Shown here in pieces: positions 9,325 through 18,083 of a stretch of DNA of 64,000 bases (position 1 is its first letter; each line of letters begins with the position of its first letter). The notes beneath the pieces were generated by a model, which did no database searches, had not been told where the DNA came from, and saw only the letters and a list, made by a program, of their open reading frames with translations. Source of the DNA: Kribbella solani (GTDB lineage Bacteria > Actinomycetota > Actinomycetes > Propionibacteriales > Kribbellaceae). Both the position numbers and the translations under genes were made by a program. The stretch covers positions 992,001-1,056,000 of the forward strand of contig NZ_JACHNF010000001.1 of assembly GCF_014205295.1 (NCBI RefSeq). The letters run 5' to 3'.

Positions 9325-10740
9325 GTGACCGATCATCAAGAGTTGTACGTCGGCGGCGAGTGGGTACGACCGGCGGGCCAGGAGCGGCTGACGGTGCGAT
9401 CGGCATCCACCGAAGCGATCATCGGGTCCGTTCCGGCCGCGTCCGCGGCGGACGCCGACGCGGCCGTGCGGGCCGCGCGAGCTGTCTGCACGGATCCGGG
9501 TGGCTGGTCGGCCTGGCCTCCGGCGCGGCGTGCCGACGTGCTGGACCGCTTCGCCGATGAGCTCGACCGCCGCGCCGAGGACATCATCACCGCGATCTGC
9601 CGGCAGAACGGCATGCCGCTCGCCATCGCCCGCCAGATCGAGGCGGGTTCCGCCGCCCGCCTGCTCCGGTACTACGCGCGGCTGATCCGCGAGCTCCCGA
9701 TCGAGGAGACGCGGCCCGGATTGCTGGTCAAGGAAACCCTGGTACGGCGCCGCCCGATTGGAGTGGTTGCCGCCATCCTGCCGTGGAACGTGCCGCAGAC
9801 ACTGATGTTCGCGAAGGTGGCGCCGGCGTTGGCGGCGGGCTGCCCGATCATCGTGAAGCCGTCGCCGGAGACCGTTCTCGACGCCTACCTGGTGGCCGAA
9901 GCCGCCGAAGCAGCCGGGATTCCGCGTGGCGTGCTGAGCATCCTGCCCGGCGGCCGGGAGCTCGGAGCGTACCTCGTCTCGCATCCTGAGGTCGACCGGG
10001 TCGCCTTCACCGGTTCCACCGAAGGCGGCCGCGCGGTCGCGGAGGCCTGCGCGCGGCTGCTTCGGCCGGTGTCGCTAGAGCTCGGCGGGAAGTCGGCCGC
10101 CATCGTGCTCGACGACGCGGACCTGGAGCCGGACGAAGTCCGCGCGGACCTGTTCGCCGCGACCTTGGCCAACAGCGGTCAGGTCTGCTTCCTCGGCACC
10201 CGGGTGCTCGCGCCCCGCAGCCGGTACGCCGAAGTGGTCGAGTTGTTCGAGCAGATCCTCAAGTCCGCTCCGGTGGGTGACCCGCTCGACGAGCGGACGC
10301 TGATCGGGCCGATGGTGAGTGCGCGGCAGCGTGATCGGGTGCAGGGCTACATCGAGGCCGGCCGGGCCGACGGCGCACGGGTAGTGGTCGGCGGCGACCG
10401 GGTCTCCGGACCTGGCTGGTTCGTTCAGCCCACGCTGTTCGCCGACGTCGACAACTCTGCCCGGATCGCCCAGGAGGAGATCTTCGGGCCGGTCCTGTCG
10501 GTGATCCCGTACGACGCGGACGATGACGCGGTCCGGATCGCCAACGACTCGCAGTACGGACTGGGTGGGACTGTCTGGTCTGGCGATCCCGAGCGCGCGC
10601 TGGCGGTCGCTTCGCGGGTGCAGACCGGCACGATCGGCATCAACGGGTACGCCCCGGAGCCGACCGCGCCGTTCGGGGGAGTCAAAGCCAGCGGGATCGG
10701 CCGGGAGTACGGGCCGGAGGGACTCGCCAGCTATCAGTAA
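9325..10740 (+). CDS. NAD(P)-dependent aldehyde dehydrogenase
   Basis: About 471 residues with complete ALDH motifs: nucleotide-binding VAAILPWNVPQTL, FTGSTEGGRAV, catalytic general base Glu in SLELGGKSA, and nucleophile Cys in NSGQVCFLGTRV. The C-terminal EEIFGPVLSV and PFGGVKASGIGREYG are present. GTG 9325 has GAGGTG about 8 nt upstream; GTG 9310, which overlaps the previous stop, is an alternative. As last gene of the operon it would oxidise an aldehyde formed downstream of ring cleavage, for example a muconic semialdehyde; this is inference. Confidence 0.92.
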   Translation: MTDHQELYVGGEWVRPAGQERLTVRSASTEAIIGSVPAASAADADAAVRAARAVCTDPGGWSAWPPARRADVLDRFADELDRRAEDIITAICRQNGMPLAIARQIEAGSAARLLRYYARLIRELPIEETRPGLLVKETLVRRRPIGVVAAILPWNVPQTLMFAKVAPALAAGCPIIVKPSPETVLDAYLVAEAAEAAGIPRGVLSILPGGRELGAYLVSHPEVDRVAFTGSTEGGRAVAEACARLLRPVSLELGGKSAAIVLDDADLEPDEVRADLFAATLANSGQVCFLGTRVLAPRSRYAEVVELFEQILKSAPVGDPLDERTLIGPMVSARQRDRVQGYIEAGRADGARVVVGGDRVSGPGWFVQPTLFADVDNSARIAQEEIFGPVLSVIPYDADDDAVRIANDSQYGLGGTVWSGDPERALAVASRVQTGTIGINGYAPEPTAPFGGVKASGIGREYGPEGLASYQ

Positions 10741-10773
10741 CTCCAGTCCGTCTACTTCCCGGCCGGGCGGCCG

Positions 10774-10856
10774 ACCCCGGCCGGCGGGCACTGACCCCGG
10801 CCGGGCCGGCGCTGATCACGGCTGGGCCGGCGCTGATCACGGCTGGGCCGGCAGCG
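10774..10856. repeat. Degenerate 20-21 bp tandem repeat after the ALDH gene
   Basis: Four consecutive units at 10774-10793, 10794-10814, 10815-10835 and 10836-10856, each built around CCGGCxGGGC and ending CTG or GCG. The middle two share GGCCGGCGCTG. The array fills the gap between the convergent ALDH and dipeptidase 3' ends. No hairpin with a T-run is obvious. Confidence 0.7.
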
Positions 10857-10864
10857 TTGGCGCC

Positions 10865-11998
10865 TCATCCGTCGGTGGGGTGCCGGGCGAGTCCCGGGCC
10901 GTGTGACCGTTGCAGGGTCCGGGCGACGGCCTCGGCTTCGCCGAGCACCCGCAACACGTTGCCACCGGCAAGCTTTGTCAGATCCTCGTCGGACCAGCCC
11001 CGGCCGGCCAGCGCCGCGAACAGTCGCGGATAGCCGGTCACGTCCGCCAGCCCGCTCGGCAGCGCGTCGCAGCCGTCGTAGTCACCACCGATCCCGAGCT
11101 GATCGACGCCGGCGACCTCGCGAATGTGATCCAGGTGCGCGATCACCTGCTCGATGGTCACGACGGGCCGCGGGTGCGTCGCCTGCCACGCCGCGCTGGC
11201 CTGGCGCCACTCGAAGAACTCCTGGGAGACGAAGTCGGGAGCGAACGTGGCCATGCACACTCCACCGTTGCCACGCAGACTCTCCAGTACGTCGTCGGGA
11301 ACGTTCCGCGCGGCCGGGCAGATCGAACGGGCGGACGAATGCGAGAAGATCACCGGCGCCGCGGTGACTCGCAGCGCGTGCCGCATCGTGTCCGCAGACA
11401 CGTGGGACAGATCGACCAGCATGCCCAGCCGGTTCATCTCCCGGACAACCTCCGTACCGAAGGTGGACAAGCCGTGATGCACCGGTTCGTCGGTGGCCGA
11501 GTCCGCCCATGGCGTGTTGGTGTTGTGCGTCAGGGTCAGGTAGCGCACGCCGAGTTGGTACAGCATCCGCAGTGCACCGAGCGAGTTGTCGATCGAATGT
11601 CCACCTTCGGCGCCGATCAGCGCCGCGATCCGGCCGTGGGCGAACGCGGTCTCCACGTCCGCGACCGACGTCGCCAGCGCCAGGTCATCGGGGTAGCGGC
11701 GAACCATCTCGTACACGCAGTCGATCTGTTCCAGGGTGGCCGTCACGGCCTGCCCGCCCGGGAGAGTGGCCGGTACGAACACCGACCAGAACTGACCGCC
11801 GACGAGTCCGGCCCGCAGCCGGGGCAGATCGGTATGAGTGTGGAGCGACGTGTCCGCGCCGATGTCGAGCCGGCCGAAGTCGTAGTCCGTCAACTCGCGA
11901 ACGGCCCAGGGCAGATCGTTGTGCCCGTCGATCAGTGGCCGCTCGCGAAGCAGCCGATTCACGCGCGTGAGAGCGGCACGCCCGCCCGTCATGTCCAT
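10865..11998 (-). CDS. Membrane dipeptidase family (peptidase M19)
   Basis: About 377 residues from the ATG at 11998 (another at 11992). Zinc-dependent renal-dipeptidase family: first metal motif [13 protein letters not shown], bridging Glu in [11 protein letters not shown], histidines in [16 protein letters not shown] and IFSHSSARS, and the terminal Asp in GGDYDGCD. No signal peptide or membrane segment is visible, so it is probably cytoplasmic. Family members hydrolyse dipeptides, often those with D-residues. It stands alone, convergent with the ALDH gene. Confidence 0.93.
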   Translation of the reverse strand: MDMTGGRAALTRVNRLLRERPLIDGHNDLPWAVRELTDYDFGRLDIGADTSLHTHTDLPRLRAGLVGGQFWSVFVPATLPGGQAVTATLEQIDCVYEMVRRYPDDLALATSVADVETAFAHGRIAALIGAEGGHSIDNSLGALRMLYQLGVRYLTLTHNTNTPWADSATDEPVHHGLSTFGTEVVREMNRLGMLVDLSHVSADTMRHALRVTAAPVIFSHSSARSICPAARNVPDDVLESLRGNGGVCMATFAPDFVSQEFFEWRQASAAWQATHPRPVVTIEQVIAHLDHIREVAGVDQLGIGGDYDGCDALPSGLADVTGYPRLFAALAGRGWSDEDLTKLAGGNVLRVLGEAEAVARTLQRSHGPGLARHPTDG

Positions 11999-12112
11999 AC
12001 TTCCAGCCAACCATCCACCACTCCCGCGGGGCTTGTGAAAGCAGACAACCAACTCCCGCACCTCTCATCCGCCTCCACACAAGAGTGGATCGCGGGGGCT
12101 AGGGTGGACGGC

Positions 12113-12850
12113 ATGTTGGGACTTGCCGCGGGGATCCGGGTTTGTCTGTTCGACCTGGATGGGGTGTTGACGGATACGGCTGCCGTGCACGCCGCGGCCT
12201 GGAAGGAGATGTTCGACGAGTTCCTGCGGGCCGACTCGGCGGCGCGGGGGATTCCGTTCCGGGCATTCGACGCGCGGGCGGAGTACGACGCGTACGTGGA
12301 CGGTAAGCCGCGTGCCGATGGCGTCCGGGACTTCCTGGCCTCGCGGGGGATCAGCTTGCCGGACGGGAATGCCGACGACCCGCCGGCCGCCCGGACCGTG
12401 AACGGGCTGGGGAACCGGAAGAACGACGCGGTTCAGCGCCGGATCCGGACCGACGGCGTGCGGGTGTTCGAGGGTTCGCGGAAGTACTTGCAGGCGGCCG
12501 AACAGGCGGGGCTCCGGCGGGCGGTGGTGTCGTCCAGCGCGAACACCCGCGAGGTGCTGGACGTGACCGGGCTCGCCCAGTACGTCGAGCAGATCGTCGA
12601 CGGGGTGACGATTCGTACCCAAGGGCTGAAGGGCAAGCCCGCGCCGGACACGTTCCTGGCGGCGGCGAAGGGGTTCGGGACGGAGCCGTCCGCGGCGGCG
12701 GTCTTCGAGGACGCGCTGGCCGGCGTGTCCGCTGGGCGTTCGGGCCACTTCGGGCAGGTGATCGGCGTCGATCGCGTCGGCCAGGCCGGCGAACTGAAGA
12801 CCCACGGCGCCGACATCGTCGTCCGCGACCTGGCGGACCTGCTGACATGA
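12113..12850 (+). CDS. pgmB: Beta-phosphoglucomutase family HAD hydrolase
   Basis: 245 residues. HAD motif [10 protein letters not shown] with both aspartates, motif [10 protein letters not shown], motif [12 protein letters not shown] and motif [13 protein letters not shown]. The last resembles the beta-phosphoglucomutase subgroup. It lies 45 bp upstream of a GH65 phosphorylase. In that pairing the phosphorylase releases beta-glucose 1-phosphate from a disaccharide and this mutase converts it to glucose 6-phosphate. The start is the ATG at 12113. Confidence 0.88.
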   Translation: MLGLAAGIRVCLFDLDGVLTDTAAVHAAAWKEMFDEFLRADSAARGIPFRAFDARAEYDAYVDGKPRADGVRDFLASRGISLPDGNADDPPAARTVNGLGNRKNDAVQRRIRTDGVRVFEGSRKYLQAAEQAGLRRAVVSSSANTREVLDVTGLAQYVEQIVDGVTIRTQGLKGKPAPDTFLAAAKGFGTEPSAAAVFEDALAGVSAGRSGHFGQVIGVDRVGQAGELKTHGADIVVRDLADLLT

Positions 12851-12895
12851 GCGTCGGCGAACGGCATCCGATCCGGCTGACTTGTTGGAGGGCGT

Positions 12896-15265
12896 GTGAT
12901 TGACCGTGGGCACCATCCGATCGAGCCGTGGCGGTTGCGGGAGACGCGGCTGGCGCTGGACAAGCTGGCCCAGTCCGAGTCCTTGTTCGCGCTCTCGAAC
13001 GGTCACATCGGCCTGCGCGGCAACCTCGACGAAGGCGAGCCGTACGCGATTCCCGGTACCTACCTGAACTCCTTCTACGAGCAGCGCCCACTCCCGTACG
13101 CGGAGGCCGGCTACGGGTACCCGGAGTCCGGTCAGACGCTGGTCGATGTCACCAACGGCAAGCTGATCCGCCTGCTGGTCGACGATTCGCCGTTCGACGT
13201 ACGCTACGGCTTCCTCACCAAGCATGAGCGGTCGCTCGACTTCCGGACCGGCATCCTCGAACGCGACGTGGACTGGACGTCACCGGGCGGCAAGCGGATC
13301 CGGGTACGCAGCCGGCGGCTGGTCTCGCTGACGCAGCGCGCGGTCGCCGCGATCGAGTACGTGGTGGAAGCGGTCGACCAGCCGGCCAGGTTCGTCATCC
13401 AGTCCGAGCTGGTCGCGAACGAGGCGCAGCCGAAGCTGTCCGACGATCCGCGCGTGGCCGCTGTACTGGAGAATCCGTTGAAGCCGGTCAGCCACGACGG
13501 CGGCGAGCACGGCACCGTACTGCTCCATCGCACCACCCGCAGCCAGCAGTTGATGGCCGCCGCGATGGGACACGAGGTGGAGACCACGGCCCGGTACGCG
13601 ATGGACCAGGATGTCCGCGAGGACTGGGCCCGGACCACGGTGATCTGCCAGTTGCAGCCGGGCGAGAGCCTGCGCGTGGTGAAGTACCTGGCGTACGGCT
13701 GGTCCAGCCTGCGCTCCGAGACCGCGATCCGGGACCAGGTCGCCGCGGCGCTGGCGAGTGCGCGGTTCTCCGGCTGGGACGGGTTGACCAAGCAGCAGGT
13801 CGAGTTCCTGGACGACTTCTGGGACGGCGCCGACGTCGAGGTGGAAGGGCATCCGGAGCTGCAACAGGCGGTCCGGTTCGCGTTGTTCCACGTACTGCAG
13901 GCGGGCGCGCGGGCCGAGCGGCGGGCGATTCCGTCGAAGGGCCTGACCGGCGCCGGGTACGACGGGCACACGTTCTGGGACACCGAAGGTTTCGTGCTGC
14001 CGGTGCTCACGTACACGCTGCCCGATGCCGCGGCCGATGCGCTGCGCTGGCGGCATTCGACGCTGGAGATGGCGAAACAGCGTGCCGAGGAGCTCGGTTT
14101 CCGTGGCGCGGCGTTCCCGTGGCGGACGATCCGCGGTCAGGAATGTTCGGGCTACTGGCCGGCGGGGACGGCGGCGTTCCACATCAACGCGGACATCGCC
14201 GAGGCGGTGATGCGCTACCACCGGGCCACCGGCGACGAGGACTTCCTCGCCGAGGTCGGACTCGAGGTGCTGATCGAGACCGCCCGGCTGTGGATGTCGC
14301 TCGGGCACCACGACCGCGACGGCCGCTGGCACCTGCCCGGCGTGACCGGACCGGACGAGTACAGCGCTGTTGCCGACGACAACGTTTTCACCAACCTGAT
14401 GGCGGCGCGCAACCTGCGGTCCGCGGCCGAGGTCGCCGCGAAGATGCCGGGCCGGGCCCGGGAGCTGGGCGTCGACAGCGAGGAGGAGGCGTCCTGGCGG
14501 GACGCGGCCGTCGCGGTGTACGTGCCCTATGACGAGGACCTGCAGGTACATCCGCAGTCCGAAGGCTTCACCGGGTACGCGGTGTGGGAGTTCGAGGCGT
14601 ACAAGGACAGGTACCCGCTGCTGCTGCACGCGCCGTACTTCCAGCTGTACCGCACCCAGGTGGTGAAACAGGCCGATCTGATCCTGGCCGCGTACTGGTG
14701 TGGTGACGCGTTCACGCCCGAGCAGAAGGCCCGTGACTTCGACTACTACGAGCGCCTGACGGTACGGGACTCGTCTTTGTCAGCGTGTGTCCAGGCGGTG
14801 ATGGCTGCTGAGGTAGGACATCTCGACCTGGCGTACGACTACGCGTACGAGGCCGCGCTGATCGACATGCGCAACCTGCACCACAACACCGGCGACGGGC
14901 TGCACATGGCGTCGCTCGGCGGTGCCTGGAGCGCGCTGGTGGCCGGGTTCGGCGGGTTGCGGGATCGCGATGGGGTGCTGTCGTTCGATCCGGCGTTGCC
15001 GATCGGCCTGTCCGGGTTGAGTTTCACGGTCCGGTGGCGCGGGGTGCGGCTGAAGGTGGAGATCGATCCGGTGTCGGTGCGCTACACCGTGCACGACGGG
15101 CCGGACGCGTCGATCGTGCTGCGGCATGCCGGTGAAGAGGTGACGGTCAGCGCGACGCGGCCGGTGGTCCGGACACTGGAGAAGCGCCGGCCGTTGCTGC
15201 CGCGTCCACCGCAACCACCGGGCCGCGAGCCGCGGCCGGCGATGGCGATCAACGAGGAGCAGTAG
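12896..15265 (+). CDS. Glycoside hydrolase family 65 disaccharide phosphorylase
   Basis: 789 residues. An N-terminal beta-sandwich domain is followed by an (alpha/alpha)6 barrel with GYDGHTFWDTEGFVLPVL and the catalytic acid Glu in GVTGPDEYSAVADDN, then a C-terminal beta domain. The family phosphorolyses alpha-glucobioses (maltose, trehalose, kojibiose, nigerose). Which one cannot be told from the sequence. Start GTG 12896 has GGAGGGC just upstream. The paired mutase upstream supports release of beta-glucose 1-phosphate. The last ~25 residues are proline/arginine rich. Confidence 0.92.
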   Translation: MIDRGHHPIEPWRLRETRLALDKLAQSESLFALSNGHIGLRGNLDEGEPYAIPGTYLNSFYEQRPLPYAEAGYGYPESGQTLVDVTNGKLIRLLVDDSPFDVRYGFLTKHERSLDFRTGILERDVDWTSPGGKRIRVRSRRLVSLTQRAVAAIEYVVEAVDQPARFVIQSELVANEAQPKLSDDPRVAAVLENPLKPVSHDGGEHGTVLLHRTTRSQQLMAAAMGHEVETTARYAMDQDVREDWARTTVICQLQPGESLRVVKYLAYGWSSLRSETAIRDQVAAALASARFSGWDGLTKQQVEFLDDFWDGADVEVEGHPELQQAVRFALFHVLQAGARAERRAIPSKGLTGAGYDGHTFWDTEGFVLPVLTYTLPDAAADALRWRHSTLEMAKQRAEELGFRGAAFPWRTIRGQECSGYWPAGTAAFHINADIAEAVMRYHRATGDEDFLAEVGLEVLIETARLWMSLGHHDRDGRWHLPGVTGPDEYSAVADDNVFTNLMAARNLRSAAEVAAKMPGRARELGVDSEEEASWRDAAVAVYVPYDEDLQVHPQSEGFTGYAVWEFEAYKDRYPLLLHAPYFQLYRTQVVKQADLILAAYWCGDAFTPEQKARDFDYYERLTVRDSSLSACVQAVMAAEVGHLDLAYDYAYEAALIDMRNLHHNTGDGLHMASLGGAWSALVAGFGGLRDRDGVLSFDPALPIGLSGLSFTVRWRGVRLKVEIDPVSVRYTVHDGPDASIVLRHAGEEVTVSATRPVVRTLEKRRPLLPRPPQPPGREPRPAMAINEEQ

Positions 15266-15297
15266 GACCGGCGCTTCCGGGTACCGTCGTGGTGCGG

Positions 15298-15552
15298 TCA
15301 GTTCTTCTTGCGCGCCGACAGCGACTCGGCGGTGCCGACCAGCAGGACCGACGAGATCACCGCGACGATGAAGCCGAGGATGTTCAGCTCGAAGATGCCG
15401 CCGGTCCCGAGGATGCCGGCGATGGTTCCGCCGATCACGGATCCGGCCAGGCCGAGCAGCAGGGTGGCGAGCAGACCGAGCTTCTGCTTCCCGGGCGTGA
15501 ACAGCCGGGCCAGTGCTCCGATGATGAGTCCGGCGACGATGAAGCCGATCAT
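15298..15552 (-). CDS. GlsB/YeaQ/YmgE family (transglycosylase-associated) membrane protein
   Basis: 84 residues with three hydrophobic helices: FIVAGLIIGALARL, LGLLATLLLGLAGSVIGGTIAGIL and ILGFIVAVISSVLLVG. The glycine-rich pattern GxxARLFTPGKQ and the GGTIAG turn are typical of this small stress-associated membrane family. The start ATG 15552 has GGAGGATCTCAGCC upstream on the minus strand. Biochemical function of the family is unsettled. It appears monocistronic. Confidence 0.9.
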   Translation of the reverse strand: MIGFIVAGLIIGALARLFTPGKQKLGLLATLLLGLAGSVIGGTIAGILGTGGIFELNILGFIVAVISSVLLVGTAESLSARKKN

Positions 15553-15678
15553 GGCTGAGATCCTCCGAGAGTTCGAACGTTGTGCCTCCAGTCTGGGGCG
15601 CTGGCAGCACCGGGACGAGTGGAGTTCTCCCTGACCGGACCCGGAGCCGACCCTGGGGGTACGCGATCTGGCCGGCGG

Positions 15679-16587
15679 TCAGGATTGCGCGGCGGTGCTG
15701 AAGATCCGGCTGTTCGCGAGCAGCCGGGGAGCACCCGCGAGCCGCCCGAGCACGCTGTTCCCGAGCTGTTCGGCCGCGGCCTGGCTGCCGCCGAGCAGCG
15801 CTTTGTACGCGGCCTGGCAGGCGGCGCGCGGGCCGAGGATCTCCACGTACAGTTCGATGTCCGACATCCCCGGATGGGTCTTGAGTACGCTCAGGGTGCT
15901 TTTCGCGCAGCGGATCAGGGCCGGCCGGGTCCGGTCCGAGCTGTGGTTCACCAGCAGAAGGTCCGCGAGTGCCTTGGCGACGAAGTACTCCGCGCTGGAC
16001 GGCCGGTCCTGGAAATACCGGACGGACGCGGTCATTTTGGCGTCGTCGGTGAGCGCGCAGATCGCCCAGAGCGGTGGCAGCGTGATCACCTGCGCCGGCG
16101 GAACGTACGCCGGAACCGCGCGCACCGCCGCCGCGCCACCGCTGTTGTTGACGGCGATCAGGGCTGCCCGGGACGCCTGGTCCTTCGGGTTGGCGTACGG
16201 CGCGGCGACCAGCCGGCTGGTGAAGTCCGCGTCCGGTACGACGATGACCGTGAGACTGCCGGTGTTCTTCAGCAGCAGCGAGGTACGGCTCGGGTCGGTG
16301 CTCACGGTCAGCTCGACGCCATCGGTCTCGGACTCGGCCGGCAGCGGCACGGTCGACTGCTTGCAGTCCTTCGCGGGCTCGGCCCCGGTCGGGCTGGCGG
16401 CACTCGGCGGCACCACGACCGACGGACCACCCGACGGCACGACGATCGACGGATCACTGGTTGGCACGGCGATCGACGGATCACCCGACGGCACGCTCGA
16501 CCCTTCCGCGGCCGAGCACCCGCCGACCACGAGCGCCGCGCATACCACAACCGCACGGAGCACGACCGCCCGACCACGTACCGCCAC
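15679..16587 (-). CDS. Putative lipoprotein of unknown function with a 9-residue repeat
   Basis: About 302 residues from GTG 16587, with a GGGGGG ribosome site upstream. The signal is an arginine-rich start, a hydrophobic stretch and lipobox LVVGGC, so it is probably anchored outside the membrane. Next comes a low-complexity linker made from a 27-bp tandem repeat (DPSIxVPxx). The rest is an unrecognised domain of ~230 residues with at least three cysteines. I recognise no enzyme motif. It is convergent with GlsB-like and divergent from the AlkZ-like gene. Confidence 0.75.
   Translation of the reverse strand: MAVRGRAVVLRAVVVCAALVVGGCSAAEGSSVPSGDPSIAVPTSDPSIVVPSGGPSVVVPPSAASPTGAEPAKDCKQSTVPLPAESETDGVELTVSTDPSRTSLLLKNTGSLTVIVVPDADFTSRLVAAPYANPKDQASRAALIAVNNSGGAAAVRAVPAYVPPAQVITLPPLWAICALTDDAKMTASVRYFQDRPSSAEYFVAKALADLLLVNHSSDRTRPALIRCAKSTLSVLKTHPGMSDIELYVEILGPRAACQAAYKALLGGSQAAAEQLGNSVLGRLAGAPRLLANSRIFSTAAQS
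16409..16489. repeat. Three 27-bp tandem units inside the lipoprotein gene
   Basis: Units at 16409-16435, 16436-16462 and 16463-16489 each begin GGCAC and contain CGACGGA. In the minus-strand reading frame they encode a 9-residue Ser/Pro/Val linker repeat just after the lipobox cysteine. Copy number probably sets linker length. Confidence 0.85.
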
Positions 16588-16675
16588 GATCCCCCCTGAC
16601 CCCGAGCCCAAAAGGTCCCCACCCACACCCGGTTCCTCTCAGAATACTGTCCCAGACATGCCCTAGCCTCGTTTC

Positions 16676-17776
16676 GTGACTGTTCATCAGTTGTCGAGGC
16701 GGGACGCGCGGCGGTTGGCGGTGCGGGCGCAGCTGCTGACCCAAGAGCGGCCGGCGGATCTGTACGAAGTGGTGCGCGGGCTGAATGTGCTTCAGTTGGA
16801 CCAGACGGCGTACGTCGCGCCGAACGCGGACCTGATCGCGTGGAGCAGGCTCGGCTCCTCGTACGACCCGGCTGAGCTGTCCGATGCGCTGGCTTCACTG
16901 GAACTGCTCGAGTTGCGTGGGTTCGTCCGGTTGCCGGAGTCACTCGTGCTGTTCCGGGCGGAGATGGCCGCCTGGCCGGGCGACGGGAAGCTGCTGGATT
17001 GGCAGGAGTTCCGCCGCGATTGGGTCCTGGCGAACGAGGGCTGCCGCCTGGACATCCTGGAGCGGTTGCGACAGGACGGTCCGCTGGTGATGCGCGACCT
17101 GCCCGACACCTGCGTACGCCCCTGGCAGTCGACCGGCTGGACCAACAACCGGAACGTCTCGCAACTCCTCGAATTCATGATCCAGCGCGGCGAGGTAGCG
17201 ATCGCGGGCCGCGACGGGCGGGACCGGCTGTGGGACCTGGCGTCGCGCGTGTACCCCGACGACCCGGTCCTACCGGCGGAGAAGGCGATCCGGGTCCGCG
17301 ACGAGCAGCGACTGCGCTCGATGGGCATCCTGCGCGCCAAGGGACCGGCCTGCCCCGGCGAGCCGCTCGATGCAGGAGAGGCGGGGGAGCGCGCCGTCGT
17401 CGCCGACGTCCGCGGCGAGTGGCGCATCGACCCGGAGCTGCTCGACCAGCCGTTCACCGGGCGTACGGCGATCCTCTCGCCCTTGGACCGGCTGGTGTAC
17501 GACCGGAAACGCTTGACCGAGCTGTTCGAGTTCGACTACCAACTGGAGATGTACAAACCGGCCGCCAAACGCCGCTGGGGCTACTTCGCGCTCCCGATCC
17601 TCCACAACGACCGCCTGATCGGAAAGCTCGACGCCCAGTCGGACCGCAAGTCCGGAATCTTCCAGGTGCATGCGATCCACGAGGACGAGCCCTTCACCAA
17701 GACCCAAACCACCGCGGTACACCGCGAAATCCGCGACCTGGCCGACTGGCTGCGACTACAGCTGATCCTGCCCTGA
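16676..17776 (+). CDS. AlkZ/YcaQ-like winged-helix DNA glycosylase family protein
   Basis: 366 residues, from GTG 16676. The N-terminal LSRRDARRLAVRAQLL and VLQLDQTAYVAP match the HTH_42/AlkZ superfamily, whose catalytic motif is Gln-x-Gln/Asp; here it reads QLD. A central winged-helix region and the C-terminal RTAILSPLDRLVYDRKRLTELFEFDYQLEMYKPAAKRRWGYFALPIL are also typical. E. coli YcaQ and Streptomyces AlkZ unhook interstrand DNA crosslinks or excise bulky adducts. AlkZ-like copies often give self-resistance to DNA-damaging natural products, but no such genes lie nearby. Confidence 0.88.
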   Translation: MTVHQLSRRDARRLAVRAQLLTQERPADLYEVVRGLNVLQLDQTAYVAPNADLIAWSRLGSSYDPAELSDALASLELLELRGFVRLPESLVLFRAEMAAWPGDGKLLDWQEFRRDWVLANEGCRLDILERLRQDGPLVMRDLPDTCVRPWQSTGWTNNRNVSQLLEFMIQRGEVAIAGRDGRDRLWDLASRVYPDDPVLPAEKAIRVRDEQRLRSMGILRAKGPACPGEPLDAGEAGERAVVADVRGEWRIDPELLDQPFTGRTAILSPLDRLVYDRKRLTELFEFDYQLEMYKPAAKRRWGYFALPILHNDRLIGKLDAQSDRKSGIFQVHAIHEDEPFTKTQTTAVHREIRDLADWLRLQLILP

Positions 17777-17794
17777 GCGCTGCTGGCCTGGTTC

Positions 17795-17840
17795 GCTACT
17801 GGTTCGGGTCGCTGCTGGTTCGGGCGCTACTGGTCCGGGT
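17795..17840. repeat. 15-16 bp degenerate tandem repeat at convergent gene ends
   Basis: Units at 17795-17810, 17811-17825 and 17826-17840 share GCTRCTGGTYCGGG; a poorer copy precedes them. The array runs from just after the AlkZ-like stop into the last codons of the convergent DUF1918 gene. Confidence 0.7.
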
Positions 17841-18018
17841 GGACGATGTGCGCGTCGGGGCCGGGGAAGAACAAGGACTCGGTGTCCGTGTCGGTCCAGT
17901 GCACGAGGTATGGCGGCGCGCCGCCGGGGTCATGCACTTCGACGATCTTCCCTTCACGCCGGTGCGCCAGCAGATGGCTGCTCTCGACTACTACCTGGTC
18001 GCCGGTCGTCGCCTTCAC
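17827..18018 (-). CDS. DUF1918 domain-containing small protein
   Basis: 63 residues starting at GTG 18018, chosen because GAGGAGG lies about 8 nt upstream. It reads GDQVVVESSHLLAHRREGKIVEVHDPGGAPPYLVHW and FFPGPDAHI, the compact SH3-like DUF1918 signature common in actinobacteria. The function of the family is unknown. Its 3' end lies in a tandem repeat. Confidence 0.85.
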   Translation of the reverse strand: MKATTGDQVVVESSHLLAHRREGKIVEVHDPGGAPPYLVHWTDTDTESLFFPGPDAHIVHPDQ

Positions 18019-18083
18019 GACGCCCACCTCCTCGTGGAGTCCGTACCACCAGCTTGGTCCCCCCAACCGCCAGGCACCACCCC

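Noticed and set aside
10774..10856. Possible CRISPR array
   Set aside because: Units are 20-21 bp, contiguous and degenerate, with no unique spacers and no cas genes in the window.
16676..17776. Self-resistance DNA glycosylase for the candidate cluster
   Set aside because: AlkZ-like resistance proteins occur in clusters for DNA-damaging compounds, but this gene is 30 kb away and is widespread in the family, so no link can be claimed.
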